The notes beneath the pieces are model-generated. The model was given only the letters and a program-made list of their open reading frames with translations, made no database searches and was not told the origin of the DNA. Source: Zopfochytrium polystomum (taxonomy: Eukaryota > Chytridiomycota > Chytridiomycetes > Chytridiales > Chytridiaceae). From it: DNA of 64,000 nucleotides. Position 1 is the first letter of the stretch. Each line of letters begins with the position of its first letter. The stretch covers positions 1-64,000 of the forward strand of contig JAIVFJ010000149.1 in NCBI GenBank assembly GCA_025765615.1, given 5' to 3'. Below, piece after piece: positions 1 through 9,513 of the stretch. Made by a program: the position numbers and the translations under genes.

Positions 1-1
1 A

Positions 2-220
2 ATCAAGCAGAAGAACAAGATTTGCCTCATCGAAGATGCTTTCAAAGTCATGATCACCAACAATTTGCAAAGTGAGAGTTTTGGTTTACCCACAAAACCT
101 CCATTTAAGACAGACTACTCTCAGTTTTTATCTGTTCGTAAGATTCACTTCACGTGTAAGAATCCTTTGAAAGTGGTTAGGGCCATTGATCAAGACAAGG
201 CAAGACAGATTTACTCCTAA
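2..220 (+). CDS. 3' end of an unrecognised gene, cut by the window edge
   Basis: From base 2 an uninterrupted frame of 72 codons runs to a TAA at 218-220. It has no start codon, so its 5' part lies outside the window. The encoded tail is mixed and charged, with Lys-rich patches (for example KTDYSQFLSVRKIHF) and ends RQIYS. Codon choice is ordinary rather than repeat-like, but no family was recognised. An A-run followed by a C-run comes straight after the stop. It could be the last exon of a host gene or of a transposable element, and the open frame alone is modest evidence. Confidence 0.4.
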   Translation: MKQKNKICLIEDAFKVMITNNLQSESFGLPTKPPFKTDYSQFLSVRKIHFTCKNPLKVVRAIDQDKARQIYS

Positions 221-831
221 AAAAAAACCCCCCCCGAACCCAGGCGCTGCTTTACACTGTTGAAAAATACTCCAAGTATATGGTGGAATGTCGGAAACCT
301 GGTGTAAGCAGTTTTCCTCTTTGTGCAAATGCAGACAAGAGGCTTGAAAAAGCCTGAACTTATTCTCTGCCAATCCTGATGGTGACATTCCCTTGGTGGA
401 TCTCACTGCGAGCTATTTAGGGCTCTGTTTCCTCCGCCCTTTTTTGTTGCATATTTTCCCGCTACTTCAAGGAACTCATAAAAGTTGTCCTCCAGTTTCG
501 CTTACATATAAGAGACAGATTCCCCACATGCGGCGAACTTACGAAGTCCTGCCATTTGACAACATGGCTCAGTGGTAACAAAAGTTTTGAGGCGTGAATG
601 TAATCTTTTGCAAAGTGACAGAATTAACGGAGCCCCAACTGTGCGCAAAGGCAAGAATAGACAAAGAAGCTGAATATAAAGCATCAAAATGAGCCAGATG
701 CCTACTTCCCATTCATTTACAAGGTGCGATGTTGCGCCTTTGGCGTCCTCGCACTGCCCACATAGAGTGATGTACTTAACCTCCAAGTTGCTATGGCACT
801 GGTGAAAGTATTGCTGGCTTGCGCTTTTCGC
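221..831. other. intergenic, convergent 3' ends
   Basis: This gap lies between the end of the partial gene at the left edge and the stop of the histidine kinase on the other strand. It holds a 9-A/8-C homopolymer block near 220-237. Short open frames on both strands show no recognisable protein features. No gene seen. Confidence 0.5.
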
Positions 832-3559
832 TCAAGCTATGGAAGGTGGGAATATTCTTTCGAGCATACTCGCAACTTTCAGTTGATCGACGGGCTTCAT
901 TACGCAGTAATTGACATTGAGAGAAATCCTATGGACAGTTAGTTTTAAATAATGGGAAGCATCTCGTACCACTCCGCGCGAAGTCCCTCCACGTCTCCAG
1001 CGCTCAGGATTACACATGGTACTGTTTGATTTTTCAAACTGTACGGCAAATTCTTCGGTAAGGCATCTTTGAATCACTCAACGTAAGATAACGAAGGGCC
1101 AAACCGGATGGATTCAATTAACTGGTCTCCCGTAAAATCCGGCTTTGAAAAGAGCGGAAATCAGATTGAAGTTCAACGTCGGGCGCAGCTTCCCAAACCC
1201 ACCATTCGCATATCGGTTATAACAAGATCGAATCTTTGTGCAGTATCTTCTCGGACCTCAAAAACTCGCAGAGCGTCGATCCCATTGGATGCAGCGAAAA
1301 CGCTACATCCCTCCCGTTCCAGAAATCGAACCAGAAGTCTTCGAGTGATTGCGTCGTCGTCAACGATTAGAACCCGGGCTGAGGAATAGCGTGAAGACGG
1401 ACTTTCAAGGAGGCCCTTCGCTCGTGGTGAGAGATTTGAATGATCAGGTGGGTATATCACCACAGAGTGACGCGCAAATGCATCCACCGTCTCCATCAGT
1501 TTTGCAAATTTTAATGGCCGTCCAATAAGCCGTGCTCGTCCCTCGGCCCGCCGTTCCAACCGCTTCCAGTAATCCGAAAACGCCAGTCCTTCCATTTCCG
1601 TCGAATTAACAATGGCGGCGAGACTCGAAAAATTTACTGGCTTAGATAATAGACATTCAAAGAAAGAAGCCCGATTTCTTGGGTCTGCGAAGCTGCAAAT
1701 GATGTGGGTTTCTCTGTGGTCGGTCTCTAAATTTCCATCGTTGGAGACCGCAGCCCAGGTTATTCCCATCCTCGCAAGTAGGCTTTGCAATGATCTTGAA
1801 GCTCTTGGCGCAGGGCAAACGATCACAAACCGAGATTCCCTTAACCTGTCTTGCAGCTGTGGGCTGATTACATTCGTTTGATCAGCGTCAAGCCCCGATG
1901 CAGAGAAGCGCACCGGAAGCAAAATTTCAAACTTGCTACCGACGACTTGCCCACTGATCATACGAATAGATCCCTTCAACCTATTTACAAGCTTATGTGA
2001 TACGTAGAGACCGAGTCCAGAGCCTTTGTTCATACTTTTGTTCACATCGGCCGTCTGTCAACAAGAAAGCGTTCAAGAGCGTGATCATAGTTCAAAATGG
2101 CACTCACCGGGGCGAAAGGCTGAAAAAAGTGAGCACGGTCGTTCTCTGGAATGCCAGGCCCGGTATCTTCTATGTCGAATCTGAGAAAGGAACCACCTTG
2201 TCTCAATACTGTGAGGCAAACTTCCCCACTCCTGCCAACGATTGACAGAAATTGAGAACGTAAATGACTAAGTCTTGCAATCCAGAAGCAGTGGAAACTT
2301 TACATGGTGAATTTGGCGGCATTTCCAACAACTGGGCCCGAAATAAAGTTCAAATCAGCAAATTGAAACGAGCCGTACCGTTAATTAAAATCTGGCGGAT
2401 GCTTTTTATGTCGCACGTCACTTCGGATGGAATGTCAGATCCCAAATTATAGGATATTTCTGAACAGATCAGTGAGTCGGGTTCTTAAGGAATTACCAGA
2501 CTGACCAACATTCTTATTGAAAAGCATTGGGCTTACAGTGTCAAGGACGTCTTCAATAATTTCAACAACTGTCACGCAGCTGGTTGGCGATTCCTCCACT
2601 GCTGTGAACTCAATCCTGCTATAGTTCAGCAGGTCGTTTACAATGGTGTTCATGTTCCCCGCTATTCTCCGAACACTGCAAGCAAGTTCAAGCTGGTCCT
2701 GGCTGAGTGACCGAGACTGTGAAATAAGGGCATCACCCAGACCGATGATACCAGCAAGCGGATTACGGAGTTCGTGCACAGTTTCTGCCATGAACAAAGA
2801 GATACTTCGAGGCATGGACGAGGATATCGGCTGCACGTCTGATTCAACGCTCGATTGGCTGACGAAGGGCACGTTAATGGCCGACACTGCGGCAGCCAGG
2901 AAGGTTCCCAGATTTTGCAGAAGGATGATAGCGGGTTCACTTAAAGCGAAACGCTGGTAAAGTCGGAAACATATCAATCCCGTAAATGTCGAAGGGTGCA
3001 TTGGTAAGGAAGCAAGACCACTCGGAAGACAGTGGGCTTCAACTCTATGTACATTGGGGACCAAGATGCAAATGTCACAACCGCTCCTTCCCGCGTTCAG
3101 ATGGATATCTTCTGTCCATACGGGCGCCGTAGGATCGATTCCAAGAGATCTGAGGCGCTCCATTCGCTCTGACGTCGATACTGCGAGGGCAAGAACCGGA
3201 TCTTCGAGAGGAGATGTTAAGATGCCTTCCCTCTGCGGTGACCAGCCAACCAAGACGGGTTTGTGTGCGGAGATCATTTCCTCATCATGGAGCTCCCCAT
3301 TTGACGCAGTCGTGCTGCTATTCCGTGAGAAATTGTTGGAGCTGCCGGTGTTCTCGCAGACCAGAGACAGGGCACCAGCCAGGACGAGGTTTTCCAGTCC
3401 TGCAGTTACTGCTGCTGCGGTGGTTGATGATGGTGGTGATGGCGATGGTGGTTGCAATGCCAAGGCGATCGCGGCGGCAAACGATCTGAAAGCCGTCACG
3501 AAAACAGGGTGGTTGTCGTCGGTGGGTGCAGCCGCGGCGCGTGCAAAAGAGGGCGGCAT
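832..3559 (-). CDS. hybrid histidine kinase (sensor kinase with receiver domain)
   Basis: Two-component phosphorelay kinase expected to autophosphorylate on His and pass the phosphate to an Asp in its own receiver. Exons read from splice signals: 3559-2506, 2459-2379, 2331-2304, 2231-2108, 2054-1203, 1142 onward; the last part (to the stop at 832) is only partly resolved. Order: low-complexity N-terminus, a GAF-like stretch, an H-box (ETVHELRNPLAGIIGLGDA), an N-box (INVVGNAAKFT) formed across one intron, G1 box DTGPGIP, G2 box KGSGLGLYVSHKL, a degenerate receiver-like linker, then a receiver with RVLIVDDD, the phospho-acceptor Asp in VITDMRM, and the late Lys in CVMKPVD. The ATG at 3559 (MPPSFARAAAAP) follows repetitive 5' DNA; upstream in-frame Met codons lie in low-complexity sequence. 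No transmembrane segment was seen, so it is probably cytosolic. Its input signal is unknown. Confidence 0.85.
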
Positions 3560-4170
3560 CACATCGACGACGATCTTGATTGGGCGCGGGCGATCCAACC
3601 CGCTTGTGTCATCCACCAACCAACCAATTTTAAGAGACAGACAGGCAGACAGACATGTCGTTTTGAGAAAGTCAGACGGAGTGGGTGTGGGACTGAGTGG
3701 GTGCGGTGCGTGCCTTGCCTGCTTGTCTGCCTGCTGGGAGGTGCAGGTGTGCGCAGGCAGGTGATCAAGTGGCGAATACAAAATTTTTTTTCTGTTTCCT
3801 TCTTTTTTCAGTTGAGGCGCCCAACCACCACCGCGGCTGCCTCCTGCGGTTTCCTTGTCGGTCTGTCGCCCCATCTGGCTGCCAAGAACAGCAACAAACA
3901 CTCCAACTCTGCTCTGCCTGCCTGCCTGCCTGCCTGCACACTTCTGTCCTGTCAGTCGGTCTGGCTGGCCGGTGCCCGAACCATTCTTTCTCACAGCCAC
4001 ATAGCAACACTGGCTTCTCCCCAACCCTCCCCCCCTCTCTCGCACCGCTTGGGCTGTCCAGCACCTTCAACAGTCCAACTGTACTGGAGGTCGGTGCAAG
4101 CTGGTCCACTCGATCCGCCGATCCACCTTCGTTAGCAAGATCAGGTCAGCAGAGGTTTACACGGTGAAGC
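3560..4170. promoter_or_regulatory. divergent intergenic region between kinase and RGS genes
   Basis: About 610 bp separate the two start codons. The region carries CAGA/TGCC-type short repeats: GACAGACAGGCAGACAGAC near 3640, and four TGCC units near 3917-3936. Reading frames across it are Cys/Arg-rich low-complexity shadows. It probably holds both promoters; no specific binding site was identified. Confidence 0.45.
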
Positions 4171-6591
4171 ATGCGGATTTGGCAGGCGGCCGTCATCCTG
4201 CTGGTGTATGTCTGGTTTGTACCAAATTTGAATCCAGTTTGTCCACTATGGCACTGCACTTACCACGCTCAATGTTGACTCGCCGACTCTCTTCACGCTC
4301 TGGACGACAGTCCAGCATCCATAGCTACAATTCTCTTCGCTATTCGACGACGTCGCCCAGAGATAGCAGTCGGCTCTGTGTCCCTTACCGTCACGGAATC
4401 ATGTGCCGCAATCCTCTTCATCCTGACGGTAGTCTCACAAGGCCTCGCCGAGCAGTCTTTCCCAAATGCAATCTTCTTTTGGTTGATGTCGATATTGATG
4501 TCACTCTTTGTCATGTGCGTCGTCGCTAGAGCGATCCGGGTGTACCTCATCTACGAGTGGAACCGAGCTCAGCTTCTCGCAAGCCTCCAGCTGGACAGAG
4601 GCGGCAGACTGACGAAACTGGAGAGGTTGGCCGCCGCCTCCGCCGCCGCTGAGAGTATGAGAAGCCCGCCGGCCGCTCTTGGAAAGGATTCGAGAAGCCG
4701 GTCTCCTCCACTGCAGAATAGCTCCGTTCAACCAACCGCAGTGGGATTGGACCCGACGGTTTTGGTTGTCGTCGGTCTTGGCACTCCTCCGGTGTCGCTC
4801 GAGGAGCGCGCACGAGAAATGGCAAGACTGCTGGCAATGCAGGGCAGTGCGGTTGAGCGAAGGGACGCTGTAGCTGCGGCAGCTCCGATTCTCGGCGTGA
4901 ACCTCGATCACACGGAATCGCCCTCCTCGTCAGTCTCCGTTGACGTTCGAGGTGTCGTGTTGGAATCGCCGCACAAGAAAGCAGAGTTGAAAAGCGGTGC
5001 CGATCGGAACCCGGAGAAGCGGATCGGGAAGTGGATTTGGACATGTATAGGAGCAGCGCTACTGCTTCAGATTCTATTGAACATCATTTTGACGGTCCTG
5101 AACCCTGTTCCCGTGTCGTTCGCGCCCGCCCCTTACTTCATCATGTTTACCTATCATCTGATCCCTATGTACGTCGTGATTGTGATTTATTTGGTGGCCA
5201 GTCCTTTCTTGATATACAAGCTACGTAGGATCGAAGATGCTGTGAGTGCTGCACTTTCTCTTGTTTCAAATATTTCTGCTAGTGCTAACTGCTTGCATGT
5301 TTGCAGCATGGAATTCGAAATGGGCTGCGGTGGCTGCTGGGACTCGGTGTGCCGTTATATGTGGCCTGGTTTATCTTCTCTTTCGCTAGGCGGTCCTTGA
5401 ACCCAACTTGGCGCGACAACATCACTGCGAATTTCTGCCCTATGATCGTGTTCCTTGCCGATTGCATCACCTCTGTTATCATACCGGTTCTTCGTACCTA
5501 CAGAATCGATCGGAAGCAGAATTCTCTGTCGCCAAACTCGATTGCTTTACCATCGTATCCAATGACAAGATTTAGGAGCGGTCTAGCGAAGCTGAAAGCC
5601 GGTCGTTCCTCACCAAGCCCCTCTACAGAGTCTGCTGTAACAAAGCTGGTCAGTATCGCGGTGGTGACGAAAAAGCGCCAAGAGCCACTGGATTCATGCA
5701 GAGAGGAGTCCGTTCCTTCGCCCCAGCCCCTCGACCATGCCCAGTTCGTCTTAGCCCTCCGTGACCCAGTGACATACGACGCTTTCAAAAAGTTCTGCGC
5801 CAAGGACTTTAACATTGAGGCCGTGCTCCTGTTCGAAAGTCTCGACTTCCTGAGCCGTGCCGTTGATGCTGTCGAGTCTACCGTTGGGGGCCTGGTTCCA
5901 GATCGCGAAAACAGAGAGGACCGTGGCGTGGGCGTCGTCCGCGGCGTCTGGCTGACCACGGATGACCACCTCTCCCGGCGCGTCTCAGTGTCTGCCGGCC
6001 GCCGGTCTAGCAGCAGCAACCTCATCGCCTCCGCCGCGCAGTTCCACCACACGGGAGCTGCGGCTGCCCTTGCGGGCTTCCCATCCCGTCGACCGTCAAC
6101 GGCCTCCTCCAGCCTACCGTCGTCCGAGGCATCGTCATCTTCACCATCAATGCGGCCATCCACCGCAGTTGTAGGGACTGCCCTGCCACAGCCAGCCCCA
6201 TCTTCCTCACTGTCGCACTCTGGTGGTTCGTCGTCTATCTCGAGCGGTGCTCGAACACGCGAGGAAGTGGTGGCGGAGGCGAAGGCGGCAGTCGTCAGTC
6301 AATGCCTTCACATTTACACTACTTTTCTGGCACGGGACGCGCTTTGGGAAGTCCGGCATCTTTCCTTTTCGGTGCGGCGGGAGGTCACAGAGTGGGTTGA
6401 ACGGGGTATGTTCCGAACGGACATGTTTGACGAGATCAGGAAGGAGACTGTTTCTTTCCTGCTATTGAACGTGTACCCAAGGGTGAGCTTCTATCTCTCT
6501 TCTTCCTTCTGTGCGCCGCCAGGGTTCTGGCGTTGATCTATTTATTTATTTATTTTGCTGACCTGCCTCCTAGTTTCTCGCGTCGGTTTGA
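4171..6591 (+). CDS. seven-transmembrane RGS-domain protein
   Basis: RGS domains accelerate GTP hydrolysis by G-alpha subunits; a membrane-bound form would act at the plasma membrane. A short hydrophobic N-terminus (MRIWQAAVILLVYVWF, ATG 4171) and six further hydrophobic segments (including ESCAAILFILTVVSQGLA, LLLQILLNIILTVL, YVVIVIYLVASPFLIYKL, MIVFLADCITSVIIPVL) give about seven passes. Introns: 5242-5306 (65 nt, branch-like GCTAAC) and 6488-6573. After the second, the frame ends YPRFLASV and stops at 6589-6591, a typical RGS end. The RGS fold starts at FVLALRDPVTYDAFKKFCAK and is split by roughly 100 Ser-rich residues before CLHIYTTFLARDALWEV. The N-terminal exon structure between 4210 and 4320 is not resolved: the frame has a TGA at 4276, so an intron must remove it. 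The plan is analogous to plant 7TM-RGS proteins. Confidence 0.8.
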
Positions 6592-7620
6592 ATCCAAGGA
6601 TTTGTAGATTTCGATTTCTCGTAGCTGTGTGTTACCTGGCTAGTTCCATCTATTTCCCGCACCTTGTTTGATTGCGCCGAAATGATACCGATAACCGCCG
6701 AAAGGCGGTTGACTGCTGGGCATATCCCTCGTTCTTGCCATACATCAAAAGGCTCCATCATTTTGCTTGCGCCGTCATATCGTGGTCACTTGCTCAAACT
6801 TCATCTGCATCTCCTATCTATTGGTTTTTCATGTGCCTGTCGCATTCTTGCACGCTTCGAACCCCTTCCGTTTTCGCTTCGAGCTACTTCGCCCTGATTG
6901 ATTCATAGCGGCGTTCTTGAGCGGCTGTTACCTTGTCGTTGCTTATCTCGACCAGTTTTGTTTTCTTTCTGTATATGAACTCCCTTTCGTGTCCACCTCA
7001 CCCGTTTTCTCAAAGTGTTTGTCCTTCAGACTTCCTGTTTGGTGCTGTTGTCGGACTTACCGGCATTGACCACTCACTCCCCAAACAATGGATAGATAAA
7101 GTAAACCTTGGTTGGTTTGACTATTTCAAGTCTCTCATAAACATCTACGATACTCACGAATAGGCAGTTTTTCAGCGTTTCATTTCAATTAAAAATAAGC
7201 GGACCTCCGTGAAACTTTGATATTAAATAACATGTTGTCAAGGACTCCCCCAATTTCGCAAATGCGGTCTAAATGAACAATTATGTAAGTGAAAAAACTT
7301 GCTTCAAATTGACCAAACGGCGTGGCGCCCCCACCGTCAACCGAACTAGATATTGTGACATCCACACTCTCGAAGATCGCAGTCTTTTGCCGGGAGGTAG
7401 TTCCAGCACGCGTACATCTAATGAAAACTTTGAGGGTCCAGCCAACCTCACTCCGCTCAAATACGGTGGGGCCAGAATGTGTTACCCACGACGGAAGCAC
7501 GCCCGCTTCCAGTTCCCACTTATTTAGCTTATGCGATGCCCGTTCTGGGATGCGCGGCGAAGGAGGGGTATGCAGGGCAGTGCAAAATTAGGAACGGAGG
7601 CCTATACAACCCTTTATTTT
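6592..7620. other. gap with one possible small minus-strand frame
   Basis: About 1 kb lies between the 3' ends of the RGS gene and the first OS-9 gene. A minus-strand frame at 7189-7500 (103 codons) contains the stretch KVFIRCTRAGTTSRQKTAIF, but it resembles no known family and has no supporting gene structure. The rest is AT-richer sequence with no feature I can name. Confidence 0.3.
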
Positions 7621-9369
7621 TCAAATCTTGTTTTTATTCTTCTTATTCTTCTTCTTCTTCCTGCTGTTATCGCCGCCCCCCAGTTGTTCTTTGACTATGT
7701 TCCCATTTTGATCGACGATAACAACGTTGACCTTTGGCTTGTCGCTGCGCTCTGCGACTGGGTCTGTTTCTTTGCCATCGTCTTTTGCGTTAACATCGCC
7801 ACCATCGCCGAAAAACGTGGGATCGTTTCCAAGCAGCTTGCGAATTAATGAGCCAAAATCGTTGTCGGCAACGACTTCCGCTGCGGCAGCTGCCGCCGCC
7901 TTGAGGTCGTCGTCCTCGATGTCGTCTGGTGAAACTTCTTCCCCGTGACCACCCGCCCCGCCCTGGCTCATCATCTTGGCAATGGCCTGCTTTAACATTG
8001 CGTCCAGCGACTGGGGCTGCTTGGCGCCGGCGACGTCCACCTTCACAATGTTGACAGCAGGATTTGCGGCAACCGCGGCCCCCGCATGCGAGGCCGCCGG
8101 GGTTCCGCCGCCGCCGCCCTTTTCCGAGGACCAGACCAACAAGGCGTGCTGGCTGGAGGGCTGGGGAAACACAAATTCCTTGACTGCCACGAGAGCGTTC
8201 GCGGAGGAGCCGGGAACGGGAGCGACGCTGTTGGGGATGTCCCCTTCTACTTCAGGGTAGCAACGCACAACGTCCGTCGAAAGGCTCGCCGACGCCGCCG
8301 CACCGCCCGTGCCGGGGATGCCACCCGCGACAAACGAGGGCAAGGCGCACAGCTTTGGAGTGTTTACTACCAACACATAGCGGCACGACCCCACCTCTCG
8401 AACTTGCGCCAGCGCCTCGAACCCGGCGCAGTAAAAGCGAACCTCCGTCGATCGAGGGCCGGAACTTCCAACTTCGCAGGGGGTTCCGTTGTCCCATACT
8501 TGGGAAAGATAATTTGCGGACTGGCCGTCTATTTCGAATTCAACAAGCTGACTCGTAAGAGGCCCTGGAGACGTTGAAGCAGGCGAGGTTTTGGAGCTAG
8601 CAGATGGATGATAGCCCATGATATAGTCCTGCTTCTTTTCCGGGAACTTTCGTTCTTCCTCTGGTGTCCGAGGGTGGAATTGGCGGAGGTATTTTCCGTA
8701 GCACAGTTCATACGTCCACCACCCTTGCACCTAATATCCTTTGGGCATCAGATCGAATGAGCGCGTTTTCAATGAGGCGTGTTACCGAATAAATACAGTC
8801 CTGCTTCCTCAGGAGCTCGAGAATCGAGATCGCGGCAGCCAGTATCTTTTGATCGGACTCGAGCTTCGCCGCCGCAGCCTGCTCCTCTCTGGCAAGAGCA
8901 GATTCAGTGGATTCTTGTTGGCTCTTTTTCGGCAAGAAGCACTTGAACTTTCGTCCATTAAGAGGGAGCGTTATGGACTCCTCTTCCTGCGCCAAGTAGA
9001 TAAGTCAGTTGGAGGACTAAGGGTGCCCAGACCCTCTTTTGAGCGTACTTCGAAGTCCGGCGACGGCACAAGATCCCCGCCGCTTTTGATCAGTTCCCCT
9101 GCCCGTGCAGAGTCGACGATGTCATCCGGTGAGCCGTGGGGAGAATGTGGCGATCTGAAGGGAACGGGGCTCAGCAGGACCTGGAATTTGGGATTCGAAA
9201 AGACGTCCAGGTACACGGATGGCGGAGTGACCAATGCGTCGGACGGGCGGCAGCAGCCGCACAGAAGCACCGTGAGGAGGCTAGTCCAGGCCAATGCAGC
9301 AACGAACCCAGAATGAGGCACTGCTGGCCGTTGCAGATTGAGCGCGAGACGAGGTGATGGAGCACACAT
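7621..9369 (-). CDS. OS-9/Yos9-type ER lectin, copy A
   Basis: OS-9/Yos9 proteins bind trimmed N-glycans on misfolded glycoproteins in the ER lumen and hand them to the HRD ubiquitin-ligase complex (ERAD). Exons 9369-9049, 8986-8786, 8730-7621, with introns of 62 and 55 nt; about 543 residues. The start MCAPSPRLAL is followed by a hydrophobic signal segment (FVAALAWTSLLTVLLCG). The MRH domain begins QGWWTYELCYGKYLRQFHP and shows the sugar-contact residues Q (LRQ), R (VRFYC), E and Y (EVGSCRY). The C-terminal half is acidic and Ala-rich, then has VVIVDQNGNIV and a Lys/Asn-rich tail. No HDEL-type retention signal is present. Divergently paired with copy B, to which it is clearly related. Confidence 0.88.
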
Positions 9370-9513
9370 ATTAAGCGTGAGGGAGGGGGGAGGAAGGCAG
9401 CACTCAAGGTGGTTGGGTAAGAACGTGGCCCTTTCTAATCTTTTCTGGTTCACTTACGGAGGGGTAATTAATCGAAAGCAAAAACCGAAAAAGAAAAAAA
9501 GGGGCAACCGACA
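9370..9513. promoter_or_regulatory. short bidirectional promoter between two OS-9 genes
   Basis: Only 144 bp separate the two start codons (180 bp if copy B starts at its second Met, 9550). The stretch contains GA-rich blocks (GAGGGAGGGGGGAGG) and an A-rich block near 9480-9500. It must hold both promoters or overlapping 5' UTRs. No TATA box was identified. Confidence 0.55.
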
